A stretch of DNA of 64,000 bases from Gemmobacter aquarius (GCF_003060865.1 NZ_CP028918.1:1062001-1126000), one strand, 5' to 3'. Positions 16,639-26,290 are shown, counted from the first letter of the stretch. Numbers and translations are program-made. The notes: generated from the sequence alone by a model not told the origin.

Positions 16639-17500
16639 CGCGGGCCGCCCTGCGGGGGCGTTCGCGCGGCTGATGAAGCGGAAGATGGCGGTGGTCGGGC
16701 TGGTCCTGATTGCCGTGGTGGTGCTGGGCGCGGTGCTCGCGCCGTTGATTGCGCCCTATGCGCCGGACGAGCAGCTGTTCGACGGGCTGACGCTGGAAGG
16801 TGCGCCCTTGCCGCCCGATGCGACGTTCATCTTTGGCACCGATTTGCTGGGGCGCGATCTTTTCACGCGGATTTTGTATGGCGCGCAGACGAGCCTGATC
16901 ATCGGAGTGGTGGCCAACGGGCTGGCGCTGCTGATCGGCACGGTTGTCGGCATCGTTGCGGGGTATTTCAGGGGCTGGGTCGGGTCGGTGCTGATGCGGT
17001 TCACCGACCTGATGATGGCCTTTCCGGCGCTTTTGTTGGCGATATGCCTCGCGGCGATCTTCCAGCCGTCGCTCTGGATCGTGGCGATGGTGATCGCGCT
17101 GGTGAACTGGGTGCAGACGGCGCGGGTGATCTATACCGAGACGACAAGTCTGGCGACGCGCGATTTCATCGCCGCCGAGCGGACGCTGGGGGCGGGGACG
17201 GGGCGGATTTTGTTCAAGCATATCCTGCCGCATCTGGTGCCGACGATCATCGTCTGGGGCACGCTGGGGATTTCGACGACGGTGCTGCTGGAGGCGACGC
17301 TGAGTTTCCTCGGGGTTGGCGTGCAGCCGCCGACGCCAAGCTGGGGGAACATCATCTTCGAGAACCAGACCTATTTTCAGGCAGCCCCCTGGCTGGTGTT
17401 CATTCCGGGGGCGGCGATCATCTTGCTCGCGCTGGCGTTCAACCTTGTGGGCGATGCGCTGCGCGATGTGCTCGACCCGACGCAGCGGGGGCGTGACTGA
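16616..17500 (+). CDS. Dipeptide-type ABC transporter permease (DppC-like)
   Basis: Inner-membrane permease of 294 residues of the DppC/OppC family. An N-terminal hydrophobic segment (about residues 22-44) precedes the conserved FGTDLLGRDLFTRILYG and five more membrane segments. The cytoplasmic EAA loop reads AERTLGAGTGRILFKHILPH and would contact the ATPase. The ATG at 16616 follows GGGGGGCGAGG and overlaps the regulator gene; a longer upstream frame is not family-like. The stop overlaps the next permease start by one base. The order DppC before DppB is reversed from the usual dpp/opp operons. Confidence 0.9.
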   Translation: MTDGTVVDAGRPAGAFARLMKRKMAVVGLVLIAVVVLGAVLAPLIAPYAPDEQLFDGLTLEGAPLPPDATFIFGTDLLGRDLFTRILYGAQTSLIIGVVANGLALLIGTVVGIVAGYFRGWVGSVLMRFTDLMMAFPALLLAICLAAIFQPSLWIVAMVIALVNWVQTARVIYTETTSLATRDFIAAERTLGAGTGRILFKHILPHLVPTIIVWGTLGISTTVLLEATLSFLGVGVQPPTPSWGNIIFENQTYFQAAPWLVFIPGAAIILLALAFNLVGDALRDVLDPTQRGRD

Positions 17501-18420
17501 TGGCGGGGTATTTTCTGCGGCGGATCGTGCAGGCGGTGCTGATCTTGCTGGGGGTGAGTTTCATCACCTTCTTCCTGCTTTACGTGCTGCCCGCCGATCC
17601 GGTGCGCCAGATTGCGGGGCGGTCGGCCACGGCGGCGACGGTCGAGAATATCCGCCAGCAGTTGGGGTTGGATCAGCCTTTCATCGTGCAATACGGGCGC
17701 TATCTGGCGGGGCTGGTGCAGGGCGATCTGGGGCGGTCCTATCTGCAAAAGACCGAAGTGGCCGAGCTTATCGCCTCACGCCTGCCTGCCACCTTGCAGT
17801 TGATGCTGGCCGGGATTGCGGCGGAACTGGTGCTGGGCTTGGGCATGGGGATCGCGGCTGCACTGCTGCGGGGCCGTGTGGCGGATCAGGTCTTGATGAT
17901 GACCAGTTTCGTGACCGTATCCGCGCCGCAATTCGTGGTGAGCCTGCTGCTCTTATACGTCTTTGCGGTCAAGCTGGGCTGGTTTCCCATCGGCGGTTAC
18001 GGGACGCTTTGGCATCTGGTGCTGCCTGCGCTGACCTTGGGCATCCTCGGGTCGGGGTGGTATTCCCGCATGATGCGCTCAAGCATGATCGACGTTCTGC
18101 GCGCCGATTTCATCCGCACCGCGCGGGCCAAGGGGCTGACGCAAAGCCGTGTGGTGCTGCGCCATGCGCTGCCCAACGCGATCTTGCCGATCATCGCCAT
18201 GATCGGGATCGACATCGGGATTTTCATGGGCGGGATCGTGGTGGTCGAGAGTGTGTTCGGCTGGCCGGGGATCGGGCAGCTCGCGTGGCAGGCGATCCAG
18301 CGGGTCGATATTCCGATCATCATGGGTGTGACGCTGGTTTCGGCCTGCGCCATCGTCTTGGGTAACCTTTTGGCCGATGTTCTGGCCCCTTTTGTCGATC
18401 CGCGCATCCGGCTTCGGTGA
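17500..18420 (+). CDS. Dipeptide-type ABC transporter permease (DppB-like)
   Basis: Inner-membrane permease of 306 residues of the DppB/OppB family, with the N-terminal helix LRRIVQAVLILLGVSFITFF, the conserved LPADPVRQIAG and QLGLDQPFIVQYGRYLAGL, about six membrane segments and an EAA loop ARAKGLTQSRVVLRHALPNA near residue 207. It pairs with the preceding permease. The substrate is unknown; the enclosed formamidase and the AmiC/AmiR pair point to an amide or a peptide-like nitrogen compound. Confidence 0.91.
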   Translation: MAGYFLRRIVQAVLILLGVSFITFFLLYVLPADPVRQIAGRSATAATVENIRQQLGLDQPFIVQYGRYLAGLVQGDLGRSYLQKTEVAELIASRLPATLQLMLAGIAAELVLGLGMGIAAALLRGRVADQVLMMTSFVTVSAPQFVVSLLLLYVFAVKLGWFPIGGYGTLWHLVLPALTLGILGSGWYSRMMRSSMIDVLRADFIRTARAKGLTQSRVVLRHALPNAILPIIAMIGIDIGIFMGGIVVVESVFGWPGIGQLAWQAIQRVDIPIIMGVTLVSACAIVLGNLLADVLAPFVDPRIRLR

Positions 18421-18458
18421 CGCGGCAGTTTTTGGCCCACCAACAGGAGAGAGAAACG

Positions 18459-20072
18459 ATGAAGAAATGGCTTACCTCGACCGCTCTGGTGCTGACGCTG
18501 GCTTTGCCCGTGGCGGCGCAAGACTATACGCCCAGCCCCGATGCCAAGGCGGGCGGTTCGATCACGGTGACCTACAAGGATGACGTGGCGACGCTTGATC
18601 CGGCGATTGGCTACGACTGGCAGAACTGGTCGATGATCAAATCGCTGTTCGACGGGCTGATGGATTACGTGCCCGGCACCACCGAGCTGCGCCCCGGTCT
18701 GGCCGAAAGCTACGAGATTTCGCCCGACGGGCTGGTTTACACCTTCAAGCTGCGCGCAGGCGTGAAATTCCACAACGGCCGCGAGATGACGGCAGAAGAT
18801 GTGAAATACTCGCTCGGTCGCGTGACCGATCCTGCCACGCAATCGCCGGGGGCGGGGTTCTTCGGGTCTATCGCGGGCTTCGATGCGGCGGGGCCTGACG
18901 GGCTTTCGGGTGTGGAAGTGACAGGTCCCTTGACGGTCAAGATCACGCTTTCGCGGCCCGATGCCACGTTCCTGCATGTCATGGCGCTGAACTTCGCATC
19001 CGTGGTGCCAAAGGAAGCGGTCGACGAGGCAGGGGCCGATTTCGGCAAGAAGCCGGTCGGGACAGGGGCCTACAAGCTGGAAGAATGGACGCTGGGCCAG
19101 CGGCTGGTCTTTGCCAAGAACGCCGACTACTGGCGTGCGGGTGTGCCGTTCCTTGACTCGGTCGTGTTCGAGGTCGGGCAAGAGCCTGTCGTGGCGCTGC
19201 TGCGCTTGCAGAACGGCGAAGTCGACGTTCCCGGCGACGGCATCCCTCCGGCCAAGTTCCAAGAGGTGATGGGCGATCCGGCGCAGGCCGCGCATGTCGT
19301 CGTGGGTGGGCAGTTGCATACCGGCTACATCACGCTGAACGTCAAGATGGCGCCGTTTGACAATCTGGACGTGCGTAAAGCCGTGAACATGGCGATCAAC
19401 AAGGACCGGATCGTGCAGATCATCAACGGTCGCGCCGTGCCTGCGACCCAGCCGCTGCCGCCCAGCATGCCGGGCTATACCGAAGGCTACGCCGGTTACG
19501 CCTATGACGTCGAAGGCGCCAAGAAGTTGCTGGCGGATGCCGGTCTTGCCGACGGGTTCGAGACCGAGATGTATGTGATGAACACCGACCCGAACCCGCG
19601 GATCGCGCAGGCGATCCAGCAGGATCTGGCGGCCATCGGGATCAAGGTGAACATCCAGTCGCTGGCCCAAGCCAATGTGATCGAGGCCGGTGGCGCGGGC
19701 ACGGCACCGATGATCTGGTCGGGTGGCATGGCATGGATTGCCGACTTCCCCGATCCGTCGAACTTTTACGGGCCCATCCTTGGCTGTGCCGGTGCCGGTG
19801 ACGGTGGCTGGAACTGGTCGAAGTTCTGCGACGAGGCACTGGATGCCAAGGCGACCGAGGCCGACAGCATGGCCGACCCTGCCAAGGTCGAAGAGCGCCT
19901 GAAGCTGTGGTCGGACGTTTATACCGGCGTGATGGAGCAGGCACCCTGGGTGCCGGTGTTCAACGAAGAGCGCTACACCATGAAGTCCGACCGCATGGGT
20001 GGCGAGGATGCGCTTTACGTCGATCCGGTCTCGATTCCGGTCAACTATGACTACGTCTGGGTCAAACAGTAA
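18459..20072 (+). CDS. ABC transporter substrate-binding protein, family 5 (DppA-like)
   Basis: Periplasmic binding protein of 537 residues. A signal peptide MKKWLTSTALVLTLALPVAA is followed by the mature start QDYTPSPDAKAGG. Family-5 motifs are visible: DVATLDPAIGYDWQN, LRPGLAESYEISPDGLVYTF, LRAGVKFHNGREMTAEDV and VRKAVNMAINKDRIV. The start at 18459 follows AGGAGAGAG, a good ribosome site. Codon use leans to GGC and GTC more than in the cob genes, as often seen in highly expressed genes. The stop overlaps the formamidase start (TAATG). Confidence 0.92.
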   Translation: MKKWLTSTALVLTLALPVAAQDYTPSPDAKAGGSITVTYKDDVATLDPAIGYDWQNWSMIKSLFDGLMDYVPGTTELRPGLAESYEISPDGLVYTFKLRAGVKFHNGREMTAEDVKYSLGRVTDPATQSPGAGFFGSIAGFDAAGPDGLSGVEVTGPLTVKITLSRPDATFLHVMALNFASVVPKEAVDEAGADFGKKPVGTGAYKLEEWTLGQRLVFAKNADYWRAGVPFLDSVVFEVGQEPVVALLRLQNGEVDVPGDGIPPAKFQEVMGDPAQAAHVVVGGQLHTGYITLNVKMAPFDNLDVRKAVNMAINKDRIVQIINGRAVPATQPLPPSMPGYTEGYAGYAYDVEGAKKLLADAGLADGFETEMYVMNTDPNPRIAQAIQQDLAAIGIKVNIQSLAQANVIEAGGAGTAPMIWSGGMAWIADFPDPSNFYGPILGCAGAGDGGWNWSKFCDEALDAKATEADSMADPAKVEERLKLWSDVYTGVMEQAPWVPVFNEERYTMKSDRMGGEDALYVDPVSIPVNYDYVWVKQ

Positions 20073-21031
20073 TGTGCAAAGCCTGCAACTACACGATCCA
20101 CGGCGCGCAGCATCACTTCGGGTGGGATAACTCTATCGCACCCGTGCTGCGGGCCGAACCGGGGTCGACGATCCTGTTCCATTGCAACGATTCCTCGGCG
20201 GGCCAGTTAGGCCCGTCGTCGACCGTGGCGGATGTGGGCACGCTCGATTTCGGTAAGATCAACCCGGTGTCGGGGCCGATCTATATCGAGGGGGCAGAGC
20301 CGGGCGATGCGGTCAAGGTGACGATTGAAAGCTTTGCGCCGCGTTCGTTCGACGGGGCCGGATTTGGCTGGACGGCGAATATTCCGGGGTTCGGGTTGTT
20401 GGCCGATCAGTTTACCGAGCCTGCGTTGAAGGTCTGGAAATACGATCCCGCCACCATGGAGCCTGCGCTTTGGTCGGATGTGGCGCGGGTGCCGTTGAAG
20501 CCCTTTGCCGGGACCATCGGCAATGCGCTGGCGGAAGCCGGGCTTCATTCGGTCGTGCCGCCGCGTCGGGTGGGCGGGAACCTCGATATCCGCGATCTGA
20601 ACGCGGGGACGACGCTCTACCTGCCGGTCGAAGTGGCAGGCGCCTTGTTCAGCGTGGGCGATACCCATGCGGCGCAGGGCGACGGCGAGGTGTGCGGGAC
20701 GGCCATCGAGTCGCCCATGGATGTGGTGCTGACGCTCGATCTGGTGAAGGGGGCGCATCTGAAGACGCCGCGTTTCACCACGCCGGGGCCGGTGACGCGG
20801 CATCTGGACGCCAAGGGCTATGAGGTGACGACGGGGATCGGGCCTGACCTGATGAGCGCTGCCCGCGATGCGGTGGCGAACATGGTCGATTTCCTGTGCG
20901 CCACGCGCCAGATGGCGGCGGTGGATGCCTATATGCTGGTGTCGACCTGCGGCGATCTGCGGATTTCCGAGATCGTCGATATGCCGAACTGGGTGGTCAG
21001 CTTCTACTTCCCGCGCTGCGTGTTCGAATGA
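20072..21031 (+). CDS. Formamidase/acetamidase family hydrolase
   Basis: Protein of 319 residues of the FmdA/AmdA family, which hydrolyses formamide, acetamide or similar short amides to ammonia and the acid. The conserved features are the N-terminal HHFGWDNSIAPVLRAEPGS, GPIYIEGAEPGDAVKVTI, FAGTIGNALAEAG, VGGNLDIRDLNAGTTLYLPV and VGDTHAAQGDGEVCGTAIES, which holds the likely metal and catalytic residues. It sits inside the ABC-transporter operon, between the binding protein and the ATPase, so its substrate is probably imported by that system or released from it. It overlaps both neighbours (TAATG upstream, ATGA downstream). Confidence 0.9.
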   Translation: MCKACNYTIHGAQHHFGWDNSIAPVLRAEPGSTILFHCNDSSAGQLGPSSTVADVGTLDFGKINPVSGPIYIEGAEPGDAVKVTIESFAPRSFDGAGFGWTANIPGFGLLADQFTEPALKVWKYDPATMEPALWSDVARVPLKPFAGTIGNALAEAGLHSVVPPRRVGGNLDIRDLNAGTTLYLPVEVAGALFSVGDTHAAQGDGEVCGTAIESPMDVVLTLDLVKGAHLKTPRFTTPGPVTRHLDAKGYEVTTGIGPDLMSAARDAVANMVDFLCATRQMAAVDAYMLVSTCGDLRISEIVDMPNWVVSFYFPRCVFE

Positions 21032-22803
21032 GCGTGATGCAAGAAATGTCCGGGGCTGTGGCGGCCCCGGATGCCCCCGTGTTGGTGGTGGATCAGCTTT
21101 GCGTCGCGGTCCGGACCGAAGGCGGGATGAAGCCCTTGGTGCGGGATTTGTCGTTTTCGCTGCGGCGGGGCGAGACGCTGGCGATTGCGGGGGAGAGCGG
21201 GTCAGGCAAGTCGATCACCTCGCTTGCCATCATGGGGCTGTTGCCGCCGCCTGCGGTGCGGGTGACGGGGGGCGCGGTGCGTCTGGGCGGGGTGGAGTTG
21301 ACCGCGCTGCCCGAAAGCCGGATGCGGAGTTTGCGCGGTGACCGGATCGCGATGATCTTTCAGGAGCCGATGACGAGTTTGAACCCCGTGCTGACGGTCG
21401 GGGCGCAACTGGTCGAGGCGATACGGGCGCATGAGGCGGTGGGGCGTGCCGAGGCACGGGCGCGGGCGCTGGAGGCTTTGCGGGCGGTGCGGCTGTCGCA
21501 GCCCGAGCGGCGGCTTGAACAGTATCCGCATGAATTGTCGGGGGGCATGCGGCAGCGGGTGATGATCGCCATGGCGCTGGCCTTGCGGCCCGAGGTGCTG
21601 ATTGCGGATGAACCCACGACTGCGCTGGATGTGACGGTGCAGCGCGAGGTTTTGGACCTGCTGCGCGATTTGCAGCGCGATCTGGGGACGGCGATCATCC
21701 TGATTACCCACGATATGGGCGTGGTCGCCGAAATGGCCGACCGTGTGATCGTGATGAAGGACGGTGCTCAGGTCGAGACGGCGGCGACGGCTGATCTGTT
21801 CGCGCGGCCACAGGCGCAATACACGCGCGATTTGCTGGCGGCAGTGCCGAGGATGGGCGCGGGGGCTGTGCGTGCGCCCGTGACGGGCGATGTGGTGGCA
21901 TCGCTTCGCGATGTGGTGGTGCGCTTTCCGCTCAAGGGCGGGCTGCTGGGGCGGGTGACGCAGAATGTGCATGCGGTCGAGCATGTATCGCTTGAGGTCC
22001 GGCGCGGCGAGACATTCGCGCTGGTGGGCGAATCCGGCTGCGGGAAATCGACGATTGCCAAGGCGATTGTGGGATTAGTGCCGCATCAGGGGCGCATCGA
22101 GGTGGGCGGGCAGGCGCTTGAGGGCCTTGATACGGCAGGGCAGAAGGCGCTGCGCCGCAAGGTGCAGATGGTGTTCCAAGACCCTATGGCAGCACTCGAT
22201 CCGCGGATGACAGTGGGCGATCTGATCGCCGAGCCGTTGGTGATTCACGGGGTCGGGACACGCACCGAACAGCGGGCGGCGGCGGCCGAGTTGATGGCGC
22301 GGGTGGGGCTTGGGGCCGATGGGTTGGACCGCTATCCGCATGAATTTTCCGGCGGGCAGCGGCAGCGGATCTGCATTGCGCGGGCGCTGGCCTTGAAGCC
22401 TGAATTGATCATTGCCGATGAAAGCGTGTCGGCCTTGGATGTTTCGGTGCAGGCGCGGGTGCTTGAATTGCTGCGCGCCTTGCAGGCCGAATTCGGCATC
22501 GCTTTCCTGTTCATCAGCCATGACATGGCGGTGGTCGAGAATATCTCGGACCGTGTGGCGGTGATGTATCTGGGGCAGATCGTCGAGACGGGGACGCGGG
22601 CACAGGTGTTCGGCAACCCGCAGCACGCCTATACGCGGCGGCTGATCGAGGCGGTGCCGGTGCCTGATCCTGCCCATGTGCGGGCGGCGGGGGTGCGGCT
22701 GGCGGGCGAGGTGCCCTCGCCGGTGCATGACGTGGGGCGCGGGCCGGTTCGGGTGACGCTGGTCGATGTGGGCGGCGGGCATCTGGTGGCGCGCGAGGGG
22801 TAG
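21028..22803 (+). CDS. Fused double ATPase of dipeptide-type ABC transporter (DppD-DppF)
   Basis: Protein of 591 residues with two ABC ATPase domains in one chain. Domain 1 has Walker A GESGSGKS (near residue 54), signature LSGGMRQR and Walker B VLIADEPT. Domain 2 has GESGCGKS (near residue 333), FSGGQRQR and LIIADESV. In many dpp/opp systems these domains are two genes. The ATG at 21028 overlaps the formamidase stop, supporting the start. The C-terminal tails after each domain carry the oligopeptide-type extension (HAYTRRLIEAVPVPDP). It energises the permeases encoded upstream. Confidence 0.92.
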   Translation: MSVMQEMSGAVAAPDAPVLVVDQLCVAVRTEGGMKPLVRDLSFSLRRGETLAIAGESGSGKSITSLAIMGLLPPPAVRVTGGAVRLGGVELTALPESRMRSLRGDRIAMIFQEPMTSLNPVLTVGAQLVEAIRAHEAVGRAEARARALEALRAVRLSQPERRLEQYPHELSGGMRQRVMIAMALALRPEVLIADEPTTALDVTVQREVLDLLRDLQRDLGTAIILITHDMGVVAEMADRVIVMKDGAQVETAATADLFARPQAQYTRDLLAAVPRMGAGAVRAPVTGDVVASLRDVVVRFPLKGGLLGRVTQNVHAVEHVSLEVRRGETFALVGESGCGKSTIAKAIVGLVPHQGRIEVGGQALEGLDTAGQKALRRKVQMVFQDPMAALDPRMTVGDLIAEPLVIHGVGTRTEQRAAAAELMARVGLGADGLDRYPHEFSGGQRQRICIARALALKPELIIADESVSALDVSVQARVLELLRALQAEFGIAFLFISHDMAVVENISDRVAVMYLGQIVETGTRAQVFGNPQHAYTRRLIEAVPVPDPAHVRAAGVRLAGEVPSPVHDVGRGPVRVTLVDVGGGHLVAREG

Positions 22804-22857
22804 GTTGCCCTTCGGCCTGTGACAGGCCAAGGTGCCGGAAAATCGGGGGGATGGGCG

Positions 22858-23997
22858 ATGATCGGACTGCCACAAGAGGGGCTGTTTCTGGGGCGTGTGT
22901 GGCGGGCGGGGGTTGGTCCTGCGGTCGTGACGCTGCGCGGGGGCCGTGTGTTCGATATCACCTCGCGCGCTGCGCCGACGATGCGCGATGTGCTGGAACA
23001 GGCGGATATCGCGGGATACGTCGCGGGGATCGCGGGGCAGGATATCGGGTCGCTGGATGACATCGCGGCGGCCTCGGTGGAACCCGCGGGCGATGTGACG
23101 CGGCTTCTGGCGCCGAATGATTTGCAGGCGGTCAAGGCTTGCGGTGTGACATTCGCGCGGTCGATGATCGAGCGGGTGATCGAGGAGCGGGCGGCGGGCG
23201 ATGCGTCCCGCGCCGAGGCGATACGGGCGCGGGTGGCAGGGGCAATCGGCGACTCGCTTCGCAATCTGGTGCCTGGGTCGGACGAGGCTGCGGAAGTGAA
23301 GCGGCTGTTGCAGGCCGAGGGGCTGTGGTCGCAATACCTCGAGGTGGGCATCGGTCCGGATGCAGAGGTGTTCACCAAGGCCCAGCCGATGGCGGCGGTA
23401 GGATACGGGGCATCGGTGGGGCTGCATCCGATCAGCAAGTGGAACAACCCTGAACCCGAAGTGGTGATGGTGGTGGACAGCACGGGGCGGATCGTGGGCG
23501 CGACGCTTGGCAACGACGTGAACCTGCGCGATGTCGAAGGGCGGTCGGCGCTGCTGCTGGGCAAGGCCAAGGACAACAACGCGGCGGCGAGTGTGGGGCC
23601 GTTCATCCGGGTCTTCGATGCGGGGTTTACCTTGGATACCGTGCGCGGCTTGGAGTTGACGCTGACGGTTGAGGGGACGGACGGGTTCACTCTGACGGGG
23701 CGGTCGTCGATGGCCGAAATTTCGCGCGACCCCGCCGATCTGGTGGCGCAGACGCGGGGGCGGCACCACCAGTATCCCGACGGGTTCGTGCTTTACTGCG
23801 GGACGATGTTTGCCCCCGTGCAAGACCGTGACGGGCCGGGGCAAGGGTTCACGCATCACCTTGGTGATGTGGTGACGATTGCGGCGCCTGAACTGGGGCG
23901 GCTGGTAAATACGGTGCGGCTGTCGACCGGGGCGCCGGAATGGACATTCGGCGCGTCGGCATTGATGAAAAACCTGAGCGCGCGCGGGCTTCTTTAG
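22858..23997 (+). CDS. Fumarylacetoacetate hydrolase (FAH) family protein, possibly a 2-keto-3-deoxy-sugar-acid dehydratase
   Basis: Protein of 379 residues with an FAH C-terminal domain. VGYGASVGLHPISKWNNPEPEVVM contains the acidic metal-binding residues, and GATLGNDVNLRDVEGRSALL is a further conserved block. The overall length and layout resemble XylX-type 2-keto-3-deoxy-D-arabinonate/xylonate dehydratases of the Weimberg pathway; this is recalled similarity, not a search result. The start at 22858 follows GGGGGGATGGG. The downstream neighbour is an IlvD-family dehydratase, but that looks like the true branched-chain enzyme, so a sugar-acid pathway is not proven. Confidence 0.7.
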   Translation: MIGLPQEGLFLGRVWRAGVGPAVVTLRGGRVFDITSRAAPTMRDVLEQADIAGYVAGIAGQDIGSLDDIAAASVEPAGDVTRLLAPNDLQAVKACGVTFARSMIERVIEERAAGDASRAEAIRARVAGAIGDSLRNLVPGSDEAAEVKRLLQAEGLWSQYLEVGIGPDAEVFTKAQPMAAVGYGASVGLHPISKWNNPEPEVVMVVDSTGRIVGATLGNDVNLRDVEGRSALLLGKAKDNNAAASVGPFIRVFDAGFTLDTVRGLELTLTVEGTDGFTLTGRSSMAEISRDPADLVAQTRGRHHQYPDGFVLYCGTMFAPVQDRDGPGQGFTHHLGDVVTIAAPELGRLVNTVRLSTGAPEWTFGASALMKNLSARGLL

Positions 23998-24072
23998 CCC
24001 TTTGCCTTGACCACCGACACACAGGGTGCCACATCGGCACGAGCCGATTTCGCATGACCGGAGGAAACCCCG

Positions 24073-25914
24073 ATGCCCGTCTATCGTTCACGCACCACCA
24101 CCCACGGCCGCAACATGGCCGGCGCCCGCGGCCTGTGGCGCGCAACGGGCATGAAGGACGGCGATTTCGGCAAGCCGATCATCGCCATCGTGAACAGCTT
24201 CACCCAGTTCGTGCCGGGGCACGTGCACCTGAAAGACCTTGGCCAGATGGTCGCGCGCGAGGTCGAGGCGGCAGGTGGTGTGGCCAAGGAGTTCAACACG
24301 ATTGCCGTCGATGACGGGATCGCGATGGGCCATGACGGGATGCTTTATTCGCTGCCGTCGCGCGAGATCATTGCCGACAGCGTGGAATACATGGTCAACG
24401 CCCATTGCGCCGATGCGATGGTGTGTATCTCGAACTGCGACAAGATCACTCCCGGCATGCTGATGGCGGCGATGCGGCTGAACATTCCGGTCGTCTTCGT
24501 GTCGGGCGGGCCGATGGAGGCCGGCAAGGCCGTGATCAAGGGCAAAGAGATTGCGCTCGATCTGGTCGATGCGATGGTCGTGGCGGCGGATGAAAGCTAT
24601 TCCGACGCCGAGGTCGAAGAGATCGAAAAGGCGGCTTGCCCGACCTGCGGGTCATGTTCGGGCATGTTCACCGCCAATTCGATGAACTGTTTGACGGAAG
24701 CCCTTGGGCTATCGCTGCCGGGGAACGGGTCGACCTTGGCAACCCATGGCGACCGGCAGCGGCTGTTCGTCGAGGCAGGGCATCTGATCGTTGACCTTGC
24801 CAAGCGCTATTATGAACAGGACGATGCCAGCATCCTGCCGCGCAATGTGGCCAACAAGCAGGCTTTCGAGAATGCTATGGCGCTCGATATCGCGATGGGC
24901 GGATCGACCAACACGATCCTGCACATTCTGGCGGCCGCGCATGAAGGCGGGATCGACTTCGATCAGGACGACATCGACGAGTTGTCGCGCCGCGTGCCCT
25001 GCCTGTGCAAGGTGGCCCCCGCCAAGCAGGATGTGCATATGGAAGATGTGCACCGCGCGGGCGGGATCATGTCGATCCTTGGCCAGCTCGATGCCGGTGG
25101 CCTGCTCAACCGTGATTGCGTGACGGTGCATTCGCCCACCATGGGGGCGGCGCTCGACCATTGGGACATCAGCCGGACGAACCATGAGAACGTGCGCCAG
25201 TTCTTCAAGGCGGCACCGGGCAATGTGCGCTCGGCCACGGCGTTTTCGCAGAACAAGCGGTATCAGGAACTGGACCTCGACCGTGAAAACGGCGTGATCC
25301 GGTCGGTGGAGCATGCGTTTTCGAAAGAGGGCGGTCTGGCGGTGCTGAAAGGCAATATCGCGCTCGATGGCTGCATCGTGAAGACGGCGGGCGTGGACGA
25401 GTCGATCTTCGTCTTTTCGGGTCCGGCCAAGGTTTACGAATCCCAGAATGCCGCCGTGGCCGCGATCTTGAACAACGAGGTCAAGGCGGGCGATGTGGTA
25501 GTGATCCGCTACGAGGGGCCAAAGGGCGGGCCGGGGATGCAAGAGATGCTTTACCCGACGAGCTATCTGAAATCGAAGGGGCTGGGCAAGGTTTGCGCTT
25601 TGCTGACGGACGGGCGTTTTTCGGGCGGCACCTCGGGGTTGTCGATCGGGCACGCCAGCCCCGAAGCGGCTTCGGGCGGGGCGATCGGGTTGGTGCGCGA
25701 GGGGGATATGATCGACATCGACATTCCGGCGCGGACGATCAATCTGCGGATTTCGGACGCGGAATTTGCGGCGCGGCGGGCCGAACAGGACCGTTTGGGC
25801 TGGAAACCCGCCAAGCCGCGGTCGCGCAAGGTGTCGCAGGCGTTGCGGGCATATGCGCTGTTCGCCTCATCCGCCGACAAGGGTGCTGTGCGGGTTCTGC
25901 CCGACGAGGCGTAA
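24073..25914 (+). CDS. ilvD: Dihydroxy-acid dehydratase IlvD
   Basis: Fe-S dehydratase converting 2,3-dihydroxy-isovalerate and its methylvalerate homologue to the 2-keto acids of the valine, leucine and isoleucine pathway. The 613-residue sequence begins [19 protein letters not shown], close to the long (E. coli-like) form. Cluster cysteines appear in [13 protein letters not shown] and [17 protein letters not shown]. The C-terminal substrate region has [20 protein letters not shown] ribosome site GGAGGAAA precedes the ATG. Codon use is biased to C-ending codons, as in highly expressed genes. A strong terminator lies 30 bases after the stop. Confidence 0.93.
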   Translation: MPVYRSRTTTHGRNMAGARGLWRATGMKDGDFGKPIIAIVNSFTQFVPGHVHLKDLGQMVAREVEAAGGVAKEFNTIAVDDGIAMGHDGMLYSLPSREIIADSVEYMVNAHCADAMVCISNCDKITPGMLMAAMRLNIPVVFVSGGPMEAGKAVIKGKEIALDLVDAMVVAADESYSDAEVEEIEKAACPTCGSCSGMFTANSMNCLTEALGLSLPGNGSTLATHGDRQRLFVEAGHLIVDLAKRYYEQDDASILPRNVANKQAFENAMALDIAMGGSTNTILHILAAAHEGGIDFDQDDIDELSRRVPCLCKVAPAKQDVHMEDVHRAGGIMSILGQLDAGGLLNRDCVTVHSPTMGAALDHWDISRTNHENVRQFFKAAPGNVRSATAFSQNKRYQELDLDRENGVIRSVEHAFSKEGGLAVLKGNIALDGCIVKTAGVDESIFVFSGPAKVYESQNAAVAAILNNEVKAGDVVVIRYEGPKGGPGMQEMLYPTSYLKSKGLGKVCALLTDGRFSGGTSGLSIGHASPEAASGGAIGLVREGDMIDIDIPARTINLRISDAEFAARRAEQDRLGWKPAKPRSRKVSQALRAYALFASSADKGAVRVLPDEA

Positions 25915-25944
25915 GGGTTTTTCCACGAAACCGGATGGGGCATC

Positions 25945-25972
25945 GGGGCATCACAGCCGTGGTGCCCCTTTT
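25945..25972 (+). terminator. Rho-independent terminator of ilvD
   Basis: GGGGCATCAC (25945-25954), loop AGCC and GTGGTGCCCC (25959-25968) form a 10-bp stem with one G-T pair, followed directly by TTTT. Confidence 0.85.
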
Positions 25973-25975
25973 GTG

Positions 25976-26290
25976 TTGCGGGCGCAGGTGCGCGAGCGGA
26001 TCGGGGATGCGCCGGTTTACATTACCTATGACATCGACTCGCTCGATCCGGCCTTTGCGTCGGGGACGGGAACGGTCGAAGTGGGCGGGCTGAGCACGTG
26101 GCAGGCGCTGGAGATCATCCGTGGCTGTGCGGGGCTGAACATCGTGGGGGGCGATCTGGTCGAGGTGTCGCCGCCCTATGATACCACGGGCAATACGGCT
26201 CTGATCGGGGCAAATCTGCTGTACGAGATGCTGTGTGTGATGCCGGGGGTGCCGCAGAAGCCTTCGCGCTGGTCGGGGTTGGTGTTTTAA
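25976..26290 (+). pseudogene. Agmatinase/guanidinobutyrase-type ureohydrolase, C-terminal remnant
   Basis: About 105 codons of the C-terminal third of an arginase/agmatinase-family enzyme. The metal-binding motif TYDIDSLDPAFASGTGT, VEVGGLSTWQALEIIRGC and GGDLVEVSPPYDTTGNTALI are well preserved, as is the C-terminal end. The N-terminal two thirds (normally about 200 residues, with the first metal-binding GGDHS motif) are absent. The similarity starts immediately after the ilvD terminator, with no ribosome site. Possible starts are TTG 25976 or GTG 25988, but a 104-residue product would lack half of the Mn site. It is most likely a deletion remnant, and it fits the nitrogen theme of the region. 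Confidence 0.75.
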
